Assembly: GCF_002099425.1 (NCBI RefSeq)
Contig: NW_018344274.1
Span: 1-64,000 of the forward strand
Reading direction: 5' to 3'
Origin: Phascolarctos cinereus
Lineage: Eukaryota; Chordata; Mammalia; Diprotodontia; Phascolarctidae
DNA: 64,000 nucleotides
Made by a program: the position numbers and the translations under genes. This document shows positions 42,885 through 55,070 of the stretch, piece by piece. Position 1 is the first letter of the stretch. Each line of letters begins with the position of its first letter. The notes beneath the pieces are model-generated. The model made no database searches. It had not been told where the DNA came from and saw only the letters and a program-made list of their open reading frames with translations.

Positions 42885-43025
42885 CTTTACCATGACAGTT
42901 CAGCCCCTTCTCTGCAGCTAATATTGAGAGGTGCCCAGGGCACTGAAGGTTAAGTAACTTGACCAGGATGGCAAAACTAGTAGATGTCAGAATCAGAACT
43001 TGAACACAGGTCTTTTTACCTTAAA
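42885..43025 (-). mobile_element. MIR core-SINE fragment
   Basis: 'gaaggttaagtaacttgacc', 'actagtagatgtcagaatc' and 'gaacacaggtctttttacct' give the reversed distal MIR. Confidence 0.78.
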
Positions 43026-44190
43026 TGACAAAGTGAACTTCAAAAGATTTGGAATTCTTTAGCTTAGAAGTTGTTTAGATAGCACTGTTGAAAGAATAAA
43101 AACTAGGACACCAAGTAAATCTTAGAATATAAATTAATTGTGACATTATGAATTTTAAAATAATGATACTTTCCAGTGAACAGATGCATTCAATCACAGC
43201 CCTGAATACCAAAACTGGGATGGGATTTTTTGTTTAAACAAAGATTAAAGTAGTTTGGGTTTATATATTTATATCATATCCTTTAAGAGACTAAGTCTGT
43301 CCTCATATTCACTTCCTGGAGATTCTGAGAAAGGAGTATTTGTTTAATTATTCTTAACTGCCCATTACTGATTACATAAATGTGTCTATTTCATAAACTT
43401 CAAATGTTATTGATGCAAATAAATTTTCTTCTCATTTTATCAGGCTAACTGTATTTGTGTATACTGGGATCAGGAAGAGCAATGGTGTGTTTTCCCTGAG
43501 TAATCTAAAGTACTTGAAAATGTTATAAAAAACTTTATAAAAAGTACTGAGTGGTGAAACTAACCAAACACCATTCAAGAAGGGGATTTTTTTTTGGGGG
43601 GGGGAGGTGGAGGGATTCCTGGAAATCACTAACAATGTGAGTTGACATCAATAGATTGGTTTATATTTCAGGAGATCCAAAATGAATATGTAATCATGAA
43701 TGTATTTCTGTTGGCTACATGAGTTTTCTAGTGAAATGTTCTAATCCTGTTTCTTGATCATCTCTGTGACTTGCTCTGTATCAGCATCTGATCACTTCTT
43801 ACTGTCCTGATACCACTCTTCTCACTTTTATCTCTCTTTTCCTTTCAGTTTCTCTCCTTGATGTATTTAAAAATCACTCAACTTTATGAGTTTCCCTTTT
43901 TTCTGTTCTTTTTATAGCTTCTCTTTTAAAAATCTAAACATAGCTTTCAAAATACAAAGATACTTTTGGTTACTGTTAGATAATAGCTTTGCTAAGTGAG
44001 GCAGAACATTTTATTTAAATGAACATTTAAATCTGTCAGTAGAGGTATAAATAGAAAAGAAATTCATTCATTTTCTTTATTGTGTTTCACTGTTGTAGAT
44101 GTTAGCATGCATATTCTGTTTATGTGTGTGTGTTCATGTGTATGTTCAAAAGTTCATTTATAGTATTAGAGCATATGTGTGTGTATATAT
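43026..44190. other. No recognised gene or repeat
   Basis: AT-rich unique-looking sequence with a T/G-rich run near 43588-43605 and short TG/TA runs near 44120-44195. No gene is supported. Confidence 0.5.
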
Positions 44191-44194
44191 ATAT

Positions 44195-44395
44195 AAGATT
44201 TATATTCCAACCATGAGAGCAAGGGACTCTGTATTCAAATCCTGCCTCTAATAGTCCTTATTTGTGTGACCATGGGCAAGTAATTCAACCTCCCTTAGAC
44301 TCAATTTCTTCACCTAAAAAAGGAAGAAAGTGGATCAAATGGTCTCTGTGATCTTTTCTTGTTCTAAATCTCTTAACCTTTGAGCTCTTTTGTCT
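44195..44395 (+). mobile_element. MIR-type SINE
   Basis: 'tctgtattcaaatcctgcct', 'tgtgtgaccatgggcaagta' and 'tcaatttcttcacctaaaaa' are in plus order, ending 'ttgttctaaatctctta'. Confidence 0.82.
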
Positions 44396-44397
44396 TG

Positions 44398-44480
44398 TTT
44401 AAACTCTATATCACCTTCCCCAGCACCTAGCACAGTATTCCATACATAGACAACAGTAAATTACTATTAAGTGAATCCAT
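44398..44480 (+). mobile_element. L2 3' terminus
   Basis: 'tccccagcacctagcacagt' followed by 'attaagtgaatc' is an L2-type tail. Confidence 0.7.
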
Positions 44481-44749
44481 GTACATCCCCACATGAATGC
44501 ATACAAAAAAGCATCTCCAATGACTTTAAAACCCTTCAAGAAATTTCTATGCTACTGAGGTAGAGGGGATATATCATGTACACAGATAAATAAATACAAC
44601 ATACTTACTAAGTATAAATCACAGGATTTAGAACCTTAGAGATAATCTAACATAATTCTCTAACACATATTCTCAGGTTTTAATGTGCTTTCTCCCTCCT
44701 TCCCTCTCAGATATGAACCCAAGTATGCTACCTCCACTGCCACGTTCTT

Positions 44750-45025
44750 TATACAAATACACACACAGACACACTCCCTCTGTATATATTAAATATATAA
44801 TACACACTATATTTAATGTATACAATATGTACACATATACGTATGTGCATATATGCATGTTCATGTATGTATGTGTATATATGTATGTGTATATGTTTAT
44901 ATATTTGCTTATATGCATACATATGTATACATACACACATACATATACATATATATATATATACAAATACACACACACATATATCTCCTACACACACATA
45001 TACACATACACATATATCTCCCACT
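44750..45025. repeat. TG/TA-rich alternating microsatellite with dyad symmetry
   Basis: About 275 bp of alternating purine-pyrimidine units. Left half 'tgtatatatgtatgtgtata' (about 44872) faces right half 'tacatacacacatacatata' (about 44927), so the tract is a large imperfect palindrome. Open frames on both strands are repeat artefacts. Confidence 0.93.
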
Positions 45026-45314
45026 AAAGACCTAATCAGAGACTTCATCATACTCCAGATATAGGTAGTCTTAAAGGCTATTCCAGCAGAGCAAATACTC
45101 TGCTAATTTCTTCAAAATACAGTGTAAGCAATGAATTGTAAGACTGTCATCCTAGAGGTGACCTTGGCAATTTTGGAGAAGGCTATCACCAGGCAATAAA
45201 TTTGTTTGGCCACTAAAACTGGTAAAGCTAGTCTGCTAAGGTATGAAAGGGTTGCAAAATAAATCAGAAGAGAGAGTAAGCAAACTCAATTAAATTGGAG
45301 ATGAATGAAATACT

Positions 45315-45378
45315 ATATGTATGTACACACATGTATGTATGTATGTATGTATGTATGTATGTATGTATGTATGTATGT
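45315..45378. repeat. (ATGT)n microsatellite
   Basis: About 13 consecutive ATGT units after 'gtacacac'. Confidence 0.97.
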
Positions 45379-46075
45379 GGATTGGCTTGGACATGACCAA
45401 ATCACCTAACATGGAGGAACCCTGAATCCTAAGTTACCCTCTCATTTGGGAGGGAGTTGCCTTCTTAGAATGTCTGCATAGTGGGAAAAGGCTAAGATTT
45501 AAAATCTAACCAGACTGGTATTGTCTCTTTACTGAAACTCGTAACATGGATGCTGTAAACTGAACTAGGTGAGGGGATACCCTTCCTGTCCCATCTCATT
45601 TTAGAACCCATCCTTGGGGTGTTTGTCTGGCTCTGTTTCATTTGTCCTCAGAATCACGTGCTAGCAGTGATTACCCACTGGATCCAGATTTTGAGCCATG
45701 GCAACATGGCCAAAATTTCAGGTGAAATATTGCAGGAAAGCCAGGAGAAGCTAGCATGTCTGAGACTTGAGCCCAAGGAGAGTTTTAGACTTGGACCTGG
45801 GCCTGTACTATATAGGAACTGAGCTTTTATGAACCTTATTTTCTATCCTTCCCGAGAGTATGAGGTGGTATGGTGCAAGGATTAAGATAGTGTTTCTATG
45901 GAATTGGGTACAGGATCCTAACCTGTACACTTGAAGGAATACCATGGGCCCAGGCTGGAACCATTTTCAGAGAGCCTAGGCAACCCAAACCTCCATGAGG
46001 TGCCAGAGAATATTGGGGGAGGGAAAAGATGTAATATGCTTGACCTTCAGGCAGTAGGAGTCAAGGCAATAAGTG
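45379..46075. other. GC-richer unique stretch, unrecognised
   Basis: Distinctly less AT-rich than its surroundings. The frames are short (67 and 61 codons) and not recognisable. It could be an old LTR or DNA-transposon remnant or a single-copy element; nothing in it is diagnostic. Confidence 0.4.
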
Positions 46076-46079
46076 TTTT

Positions 46080-46116
46080 ACATGCAAACACACATACACA
46101 CACACTTTTTTTTTAA
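46080..46116. repeat. (CA)n run and T-run
   Basis: An impure run of about eleven ACA/CA units followed by nine T. Confidence 0.85.
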
Positions 46117-46194
46117 ATTCTCGACATCTCCATGTACAACATTAAAGAGAAAAGGAGGACTGGACAAAAGAAGAATTGTACAAAGGTCAGGTAC

Positions 46195-46290
46195 GTAAGG
46201 ATCACAGGATCCTAGATTTGGGACTGGAAGGGACCTGACAGAAATCAGTCCGATACTTCCATTTCACAGCTAAGGACACCGAAGGTATGG
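46195..46290 (-). mobile_element. MIR3-like SINE end
   Basis: 'gatcacaggatcctagattt', 'gggactggaagggacctgac' and 'cacagctaaggacaccgaag' give the reversed MIR3-type block. Confidence 0.82.
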
Positions 46291-46389
46291 ATATATGCGG
46301 AGGTCATTTGCATTTATAACTTATTCACACTTTTTCAAACATATAAATCCCATCCGGTCACACCCTGTTATTCAACTAATACGGGAATG

Positions 46390-46450
46390 TGCTTAGCATA
46401 GTGCCTGGAATATAGTAAGTACTTAAAAAGTGCTTGTTGACTTGATATGA
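46390..46450 (+). mobile_element. L2/MIR 3' terminus
   Basis: 'gcatagtgcctggaatatag' then 'taagtacttaaaaagtgctt' is the L2-type tail. Confidence 0.75.
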
Positions 46451-46534
46451 AGTTCAATGACCTGACATTGGACTACACAGTCCAGACCCCAGGATTTATC
46501 CCAGAATTTCTATCTGGAAGGATTTTTTAAATGA

Positions 46535-46665
46535 TCTAGTATCTTTCTATTTTACAGATAAGGAAACAAAATTCAAAAGCATAGATAATTTAATTTGTCC
46601 ATGGACACAGGTAATAAGGAACAAAGACAGAAATGCATTGAGTCCTTGCCTTCCTGGTAGATAAG
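46535..46665 (-). mobile_element. MIR core-SINE fragment
   Basis: 'attttacagataaggaaaca' followed by 'atttgtccatggacacaggt' and 'gtccttgccttcctgg' is the reversed distal MIR. Confidence 0.75.
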
Positions 46666-47034
46666 ATTTAAAAATTGAGGCAAGGCAAATATATAGTCTG
46701 GACAAATATAACAGGAAATATCTCCACAAATTATACGAACACCATCAAGGGTCTTTGTATAGACACTTGATTATCTACCTCATTATACCCCTGGGGAGAC
46801 AGAGATGCAGGCCAGCACAGAGACACAGTCAAACTGACTTTCCTAAGTTCATAGTGTACATTAACAATGGAATAAGGCATGTGGATTCGTATTCATTCAT
46901 TTCATAACTAAGCAACTACAAATGGTATGCATCAGTGGAATCGATACTATAGTAGAGCCAATAAACCACATGTATGAATGGAAACTAAAGCTTTCACACA
47001 TAGAAGACATATCGAAAGGGACATTTTAAAAGTA

Positions 47035-47285
47035 TGTTACAGTGGAAATTGTAACAGACTTTAAGTCAGGTGAAGGTTAGGGCTTAAATCCCAATTCTGA
47101 CGTTTCCTAGTGGGGTAACTATAGGCAAGTCATTTAGCCAGTCTGAACTTAGTTTCTATTTCTCTAAAATTGAACTCAAATACCTGTAGTGGTGGTGATG
47201 ACCTCATAAGTTTGTTGTGAGTATCAAACCAGTTAACGTATGTAAGCCTTAAAGTGCTATAGACATTAATTCTCATCATTACGGT
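47035..47285 (+). mobile_element. MIR/THER1 SINE
   Basis: 'cttaaatcccaattctgacg', 'aactataggcaagtcattta', 'ctatttctctaaaattgaac', 'aagtttgttgtgagtatcaa' and 'ccttaaagtgctatagacat' form a long diverged copy. Confidence 0.82.
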
Positions 47286-47559
47286 ATAATGCTTGAGGGA
47301 GGCAGAATCTTAGTGCTTCTTGTCAGCTCTAACTGCAAATTAGAAATGAATTTTCATCAGCCTCAACGAAGATACTTTGTACCCCAGGGAATTTCCTACA
47401 CACTAAATATAGAGATCCACATATCCAATTAACAATAGGCTGATTTGGAACAAAGTGATCATTGTTGGGCCAACCCAATATTAAGTGTGAAATGATTTAG
47501 AGAACGATTAGATTATAAGAGAAATGAAGGATGGAATTTTATCTCAGCCTTGAAAAATG

Positions 47560-48205
47560 GATAGAATACTAAAAGGCAAAATGAAGGGGGCAAAGGCTAT
47601 CTCACGTTGATAGAGCAGTACAATAGCATAAATGAAGACCTGAAGGTGAGAGTGAACTTGGTGTTTGTATGTGGCAGATGGAAAAAGAGGATCTTACTGT
47701 CCTATTCCTTCTCCTGTGTATTATCACAATGCTTTGCATCCAATCCACCAGCGAAAGGTGGTAGGATTTTGCTATAGAAAGACATGTTTTCAATTAAATT
47801 CAACATAAATTTATGGCTATCATAAATTTGGATTTCACGAATAACTTTTCTCACATTACTCAACATACATATGCAGGATAGTGTCCAAAAAATCTCAAAT
47901 TAGTCAAAAGGTGATGAGGGTCTAAACTGGGGTGATATTGACTCCAAGGAGAAGAAATATGTTAAAGAGATAGAATCCACAATAATTGGAACTGACGGAG
48001 GAAGAGAAAAATGATTGGGTAGTGAGGAAAGGGAAGAGGAAATTCAGACCACTTTTTCTAGAAGTTTTTCAGTTAAAAAGAGGAGGGGTATGTAATGACA
48101 GCTTATGGGGGTGGTGGAATCATTTGGAAGATTTGCTTTGGCTTGGTTTGGGTTTTGTTTCTAAGGATGGTAGATTCCTAAGCATGATTTTAGGCAGTGA
48201 GTAGG
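47560..48205 (-). mobile_element. L2 LINE ORF fragments
   Basis: 'aaaggtgatgagggtctaaa' and 'aggaaattcagaccactttt' with 'tctagaagtttttcagttaa' match antisense L2 ORF segments. The upstream part (47560-47800) is weaker. Confidence 0.6.
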
Positions 48206-48662
48206 TAGGGAGGAAGTAAAGGTGAGAAGTAGAGAGGGTCAAGTCAAAATGGCAGAACATAAGTATAGTGATGTCCTCAACAACTCCCTTTCACATACAT
48301 GTATATACTATTCCTCCAAAAAAAAAATCTAGAAGTCCAAGATCAAAAAGTCCAAGGAAAAATAAAAACATAGTGAGTCATGTTTCCAGTCCAAGTCAGC
48401 ATAGGGATACCCAGAGAGAGAACTCTGAAAACATTGTGAACTGAGTCTGACCAGGAGCTTACCCCACAAAGAACTCTAATGCAGGTAGAAGTTGTGCACA
48501 CAACCTGAAGATTCTGAAATCCAGCAGAAAGGTGCTTGAACTTGTTCATGGTACAAAAAAAAGTGTCAAATGGTAGCTCTGTTCTTTATTATCCATTTTC
48601 CAAGTCACTGATCCATGTCAGATGGAGGAAAGGACCTACCCCAAAGGGTGGCTTTCCCTGGC

Positions 48663-48690
48663 ATAAAAAATAATAATAATAATAATAATC
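48663..48690. repeat. (TAA)n microsatellite
   Basis: About 8 TAA/ATA units inside the HAL1-like 5' region. Confidence 0.9.
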
Positions 48691-49074
48691 CTAGGCCCCA
48701 GGTTGTATTTGGAGAAAGGAATACATTCAGAAGCAAGCAGCAGCCATTTGGCTCTGATACCAGGGGCAGAGTGGGATCCCAGCCCCAGTCTCTAGCCCAA
48801 TCTGAGGCCTAAAATGGAATAACCTGAGTGGGAATTCCAGACCAAAGGAAAGCCTGCACTTCTTCCCCTTTGAAGCAGTGGACCTTTGCAACTGGTTGCC
48901 AGTGTCTGAACACAGGAGCAGACTACTGAAATCCATACAATCCATGGGCCAATTCCTCAATCACAAAACCCTATCAGGAATTTTAAAAGCTAAAGAAAAG
49001 GGGATGAGAGCAATGATGAAATATTTCCCTGGATCAGATCATTTTCAGAGCACTGAAAATGTATAGATTCCCAG

Positions 49075-49300
49075 TATATAAAGCAATCAGGAAGACTTAT
49101 CTTCTTGAGTTCAAATCCAGCCTCAAAAATTTACTATATGCTAACCCTAGGCAAATCACTTAACTGTGTCCTCAGTTCCTTGTCTATTAAATGTGCTGTT
49201 CAAGGAAATGGCAAACCAGTCCAGTATCTTTGCCAACAAACACCACCCACAATGGGATTACAGACAGTCTGACATGACTGAAACAACTGAACAACAGCTT
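49075..49300 (+). mobile_element. RTE-tailed SINE inserted in the HAL1-like element
   Basis: 'ttgagttcaaatccagcctc', 'ctaggcaaatcacttaactg', 'ggcaaaccagtccagtatct', 'cagtctgacatgactg' and the tail 'caactgaacaacag' are all in order. HAL1-like sequence flanks it on both sides, so it is younger than the host element. Confidence 0.9.
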
Positions 49301-51464
49301 GAGGTGTACCTGACACCCCTCAAACCCAATTCCCCATGAAGGCCCCAGCAAGACAATCCCAAGTATTTTCTCCAGATATATGAGGAGTCTAGACCTAGCA
49401 AAAACATTATAAAACCAAGAAATAGGCTGAGAGAATAAGGGAGAAAAGTATTCTACAATAAAGAGCTATTATACTGACAAGGAGGCTCAAGAAACAGACA
49501 CTCCAAAATGAAAGACTCTAAAATATCTGCAAGCAAAGTCTCAAAGAGAAATACAGCTTGGGAAGAAATTTAACTAGAATTCCAAAAAGAGCTGAAACAA
49601 AAAAAAAAAATCTTAAAATATCTTTTAAAAAATAAATGAAATGATAGCACTTGAAGGAAAGAAATGGAAAAGAAATTAGAACTATGGAAAAAAGATTTCA
49701 AAAAGGAATTAATAACTTGGCACAAGAGATACAAAACTATACCCATATAACAAACTCCCTGAAAATTAGACTGGATAAAATAGAAGTTAATGACTCCAAG
49801 AGACACTAAGAAAAAAATGTTAACAGTCAAGAGACTAAAAAGAGAAAATAATGTAACATATCTCATAGGGAAAAAAAAGAAACAATTGACCTGGAAAACA
49901 AATTGAAAAAAGAAAATTTAAAAATTATTAGACTACCCGAAATCCATGACGAAAAAGAACCTAGACATATTATTACAAGAAATTTTAAAAGAAAACTGCT
50001 TAGCAGTCTAAGAATCAGTCTAAGAACTAAGAACTCTAACGGCAGAGCAGAAATAGAAAGAATCCACTGGTCACTCAATTCCGGAAAGAATCTCAAAATG
50101 AAAATTCCAGAGCTTCAAGGTCAAATAAAAATATTACAAACAGTCAAAAAGAATTCAAGTACCAAGGATTCTCAATCAAAATCCCACATGATTAAGCAGC
50201 CCCATGAAACAAATAAAGAGCTTGGAATATTATATTTCAGAATGCAAAGGACATAGGCTTACCACCAAAAATAACTTACCTAGAAGTACTGAGTATAATC
50301 CTACAGGGGTAAGGGAGAGGTGGATCTTCAATGAACTGGAGAACTTCTAAGCATTCCTGATGAAAAGAATGGAGTTATATAGAAAACCTTGAAGTACAAG
50401 AACATAGAAGTCAAGGAAAGCATAAAAGGGCAAACATAGACCAAAAAAAATCATAAGGGACTAAAAAAAGGAAAAATTGCTTACATGCATATATGAGTAG
50501 ATGATACATGTATTCACTCTGAATCATACTTTCAATTGGGGTCATAATGGGGGTCTAATTAGATAAGGTCTGGGAGGGGCTCTATTATATCTTTATTTAA
50601 AATAAAGCTTGGAAAAGTAAGGAAAGAGAAATATACTAGAGTAGGAAAGGGAAAAGAAAATTAGGGAAAATGTCTCAAATAGAGCATGAATAGAAGTCTC
50701 TACAAAGGATGAAGGAGTGGAAGGAGCACATTACATCTGAAACTTACTCTCATCTGAACAGATTAGAAGACAAAAGAATACACACATACACATACAGAAT
50801 TGGGCACAGAAATACATTTCCCTCAGCAGGCAAATAGGAAAAGGGAAGAAGTGGGGAAAGGGAATTAGAGGAAGGTTAGCTTAAGGGAGGGATTAATCTC
50901 AAGCAAAAGAGTAAACAAACTTCCCCCCAAAAAAATCTTTTTGAATAAAGTTGTACAAAAATATCTATGAATCTTTTGGCAGAAGTCAAGCATTAGGAAG
51001 TGGGGGATGCCATCAATTGGGGAATGGCTAAAAAAGTTAGAGTATATAAATATAATGTAATACCACTGAGGACAAGAAATAATGAATGGGCAATTTCAGA
51101 GAAATCTGTGAGGACTTGTATAGAATGATGCAGAGTGAAAAGAGCAGAACCATTGGAACAATTTGTATAATACAAAAACACTGTCAAGACAAATAACTTT
51201 GAAAGACTGAAGAATGCTGATCAGTGTAGTACTATCCACGACTCTAGGGTATTAATGAAACATACTATTCACCACCTAATAGAAACTCTGAGTACAAAAT
51301 GTTTTTGTTGATGGTGTGAGAGACAAGGCCAATGTGGAATTTTTGATCAATTATAAATGTTTGTAATGGATTTTGTTTTCTTTCTTTTAAATTAAAAAAA
51401 AAAAAGAAATGAGAGGGAGAGACTGCTTCCTGGGGCCAATTTCTGGCCAGGGAATAAAGGGAAG

Positions 51465-51640
51465 GATCAAAGTCACAACTGGGGCTGTGTGAACATCTTC
51501 AAGTCACTTAAACAGTAAAAGAGAGGTAATGATACTTGTAGTACCTACTTCATATGGGGTTTTCAAGGAACAAATTAGATCATATGCATAAGGCACTTTG
51601 CAACCAATTAATTGTTTTATAAGTGTTAGTTATTATCATC
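51465..51640 (+). mobile_element. MIR-type SINE, head lost
   Basis: 'catcttcaagtcacttaaac', 'agtaaaagagaggtaatgat' and 'aaggcactttgcaaccaatt' match the MIR core and 3' end. Confidence 0.68.
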
Positions 51641-52375
51641 CTTTATCTTCAGTCCTAAACCAGAGATCTACAAAACCTGGTGCCTTCGGTTTTCTTCCAA
51701 TTTCCTTTCTGGAAAGGCAAGAGTAGGTTCTAGAAAGTCATTTTGGAATTGTACTATACCTCAAACCTGAGAAGTGACTGAAGCATCTCAGATAATTGAG
51801 GTAGGGAGAAAGCCTGAGTTATGGGCAAGAAGAGTATATGATTATTGTGCCCTAGGTTAGTGTGCACCAGAAATGTTGGAATAAGGAGTGAATGGTGAAG
51901 AAGAGAGAGGGGAAAGGGTCTAGAATTGATGCCAGGCCCAGAACTATCTCCATTCCAGGAACAATGAAGTAGAAAGCAGATGACACTTTCTCAAACAAAC
52001 TTTCTCGTACACAAGTTTGACCATTCTTATGCTAATGCACCTTTAGGAGGTTTCTATGGTCTGTGGGATAAAATCTATTGATGCTTTCTATCTTCATGTC
52101 AGCATCTGGAATATTTTACACTCATACAACATCCTGTACTATTCACGTTCATACTAATTCTGTGCTAAGTGGGTTAGTCACAATGCAAGTCTTTTCATAG
52201 AAAACTGAAGGTTTGGGGGTTGTGTGCATGTATGTCAGAAGCAGGCACAAATGTGTTGGTGGTGTATTTTTGGTCAGTAGCAGCACAGTCTGCTTTTCCA
52301 AAGTATTTATGACAAAACAAAAACCATGGTGTCTTTATAGAGATTGTTTTCTCATATTAATATCTGAGTTCTCCA
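51641..52375. other. No recognised gene or repeat
   Basis: Unique-looking sequence leading up to a pentanucleotide repeat. The 93-codon frame at 52213 is open mainly because of that repeat. Confidence 0.5.
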
Positions 52376-52378
52376 CCT

Positions 52379-52492
52379 TTTGTTTTCTTTTCTTTTCTTT
52401 TCTTTTCTTTTCTTTTCTTTTCTTTTCTTTTCTTTTCTTTTCTTTCCTTTCCTTTCCTTTCCTTTCCTTTCCTTTCCTTTCTTTTCTTTCTT
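52379..52492. repeat. Compound pentanucleotide repeat (TTTTC)n-(CTTTC)n
   Basis: About 13 TTTTC units switch abruptly to about 8 CCTTT/CTTTC units at about 52444, then revert to mixed units. The tract is pure pyrimidine on the plus strand. Confidence 0.97.
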
Positions 52493-52565
52493 AGGGCGCC
52501 TTATGGAAGAAAGCTTTTTTGTTATTATTTATAAGACAGCTGCTTTAAATAATAGCTACTTTCAA

Positions 52566-52630
52566 GCATGTGTGTGTGCGTGTGTGTTTGTGTGTGTGTG
52601 TGTGCGCGCATATGTATGAGAGAGAGAGAA
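52566..52630. repeat. (TG)n with GCGCGC and (AG)n
   Basis: About 22 TG/CG units ending 'gtgtgtgcgcgcatatg', then AG units. Alternating purine-pyrimidine sequence like this favours Z-DNA. Confidence 0.96.
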
Positions 52631-52872
52631 AGAACATATACAGCCTCTCTGCCAGCATTTCAGTTTCAAATGGGAGAGGCTTCTCATGCTGAAAACACAG
52701 GAATAGTATGCACATACAAATGGAATCATAAGATACATATCTCTTATAATCCCCATAAAATAATAGTAAAGTATCACAAATCATTTCTGTATTAATGACT
52801 CTGCTCGTTTTGTCTACTTTGCTTTCTACCATCTTCTTTTGTTTCATTTTAGAAGGCTCACTTGCTCTAAAC

Positions 52873-52917
<45 letters not shown>
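52873..52917. repeat. (CA)n microsatellite
   Basis: About 21 CA units. It is the inverse of the (TG)n tract about 250 bp upstream. Confidence 0.97.
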
Positions 52918-53295
52918 TTCCATATCCTGTGAGAGGAAAAGCATAGTTAGTTTAAATCGGAAATCCATTATTCATTCAACTTCTGACCCCCTTTCTCCTT
53001 CCCCAAGGATTTTGGTTACACTGTTTGGTTTCCTGAGACATATGTTTGGAGGAAGCAGTCGTCTTCAGAGAACTTCAGCAAGAGTGAAGGGTTGACTTCT
53101 ACAAGTCCCAGTTGGCCCAGAAATTTCATGAGAGCAAGTTCCTGCTGCCACTTTTGTATTCTGCTTTCAATGGGGATGGGGAAATCATGGAAACAGGTGT
53201 TCTTGTGGAATTTTGGTGTTTCCATTTCTATTTTGAGTTAGAAACCAGAAGTGGGACATGAACAGTGACGTTCATGGGAAAATTTATTTTTTTTT
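52918..53295. other. No recognised gene or repeat
   Basis: Unique-looking sequence with a 69-codon minus-strand frame (53016-53225) of no recognisable family. Confidence 0.5.
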
Positions 53296-53299
53296 GCTC

Positions 53300-54540
53300 A
53301 GTTCAATTCACAGAATTTCATTGTCAAAAGGTAAATCATTGGTCATTCAGTCCAATTTATTCCTGGACAAGAATCTGGCCTCTTCTTTACATCTTTCATT
53401 AAGGAAGAACTTACTATGACTTCTGAGGTGTCCTATTCTACCTTTGGGGACATCTAATTATAGGAAACTTTTTTTTAATTATACATCATTCAGAAATCTG
53501 TCTCACTACAATATTAACACATTATTCCTAGTACTGCTCTCTGAGTCCAAGCAGAGTAAGTCCTCCACTAAAAAAAAAAGCCCTTAAATATTTGAAGATG
53601 TTCTCCATCTCCCTCTGTCTTGTCAAATCTCTTCTTCTCCAGGCTTAATATCCTTAGTTCCTTTAAGGTAACATAATAGGATATGGGAAGGGATTGGAGG
53701 TGGCAAATGATATTGATTAATGTCCAATCTTATTCAGTAGCGACTCTAGAATGTGATAATTTGAGCACTTGCCCACTTCTTAGGCACAATTTCCCAAAAT
53801 AAAAGGGAACTCTGTTAAATTGTGCCTTTCTTGTGCCTTTCTCAGCGTCTCTGAGTGGTAACTACCTCTTGTCCTTTGCCTTCACCCCTTCTTTCTTCTA
53901 GTTAATCTAGTATTTTATATGGATTGTTCAACGAGATTTTGCTTTTGTTTCCCCATTCTATTTCAGGAAACTGCTTTGTCCTGTTCCTACTGAAAGCTTC
54001 AGTAATTCACCTCTCTCTTAATCATTAAAAACAATAAACACAAAAGTTTTACTCACATGTAGCATAGACAATCTCTGGGTTATCAGCACCTTTCCTAAAA
54101 CACGGCACCTAGAACTAAACACATTACTCCATATGTGTTCTGGATATGATAAAGCACCACATGCTTTCCTGTCCCTAGTTCTGGACACTATGGCTTTCTA
54201 GAGTTAACTAAGATTTCATTAACTGTTTTGGTTGTCGTGTCAGAGTACTGACATATTGTGAGCTTGTATTCCATTGACCACCTCCCTCACTCATGATATT
54301 TAAAGACTTTGTTGTCTAGCTATGTTCTCCCACCCCCTCCCACCTGTGGAGTTGAGCTAACCCTATTAATTTCCATCTTATTCAGTTCAACCCATTGTTC
54401 TAGCCCTCTAAAATCTTGAATCCTGATTTGCTAATGCAATTGTGCTAAGCTATTGTCACTCCAGGTTTTTGTCATCTGTACATTTAAGAAGTATATTATC
54501 TATGTCTTTGTCAAAATCTTTGATGAATATGTTAAACAGT
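53300..54540 (-). mobile_element. L3/CR1 LINE fragment, interrupted
   Basis: Antisense landmarks are in order: 'cttcttctccaggcttaata', 'ggcacctagaactaaacaca', 'agttaactaagatttcatta', 'tgagcttgtattccattgac' and 'ttttgtcatctgtacattta'. The middle (about 53690-54060) holds sequence I cannot assign, probably a later insertion. The minus strand would encode the distal reverse transcriptase. Confidence 0.82.
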
Positions 54541-54612
54541 GTAATTCAGTTCAGTAAACATTTGCTAGGCAACTATTATGTGGAAGGTCCTGTAAGGCTT
54601 TGTACTGCCCTG
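54541..54612 (-). mobile_element. L2 3' terminus
   Basis: 'cagtaaacatttgctaggca' and 'actattatgtggaaggtcct' form a short reversed L2 end. Confidence 0.62.
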
Positions 54613-54654
54613 CAATTTCAATAAGATGAAGAACTCCTGTATTCATAATACTGA

Positions 54655-55070
<416 letters not shown>

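Larger units (their letters stand above)
48236..51413 (+). mobile_element. HAL1-like (half-L1) element, nearly complete
   Basis: The 5' end 'caagtcaaaatggcagaaca' resembles L1 5'UTR starts. A GC-richer 5'UTR follows ('gcagtggacctttgcaactg'). 49380-50260 is L1 ORF1-like: a coiled-coil-type Lys/Glu-rich region, then 'ENLKIIRLPE', matching the R-R-N-N-L-R-I-I-G-V-P-E block. After a purine-rich 3'UTR comes the L1 tail ('gccatcaattggggaatggc') and a poly(A) at 51402-51413. No endonuclease or reverse transcriptase is present. Stops in ORF1 make it inactive, and a SINE splits it at 49075-49300. Confidence 0.78.

Noticed and set aside
44673-45064. Tyr/Ile/Cys-rich frames on both strands
   Set aside because: Products of the TG/TA microsatellite.
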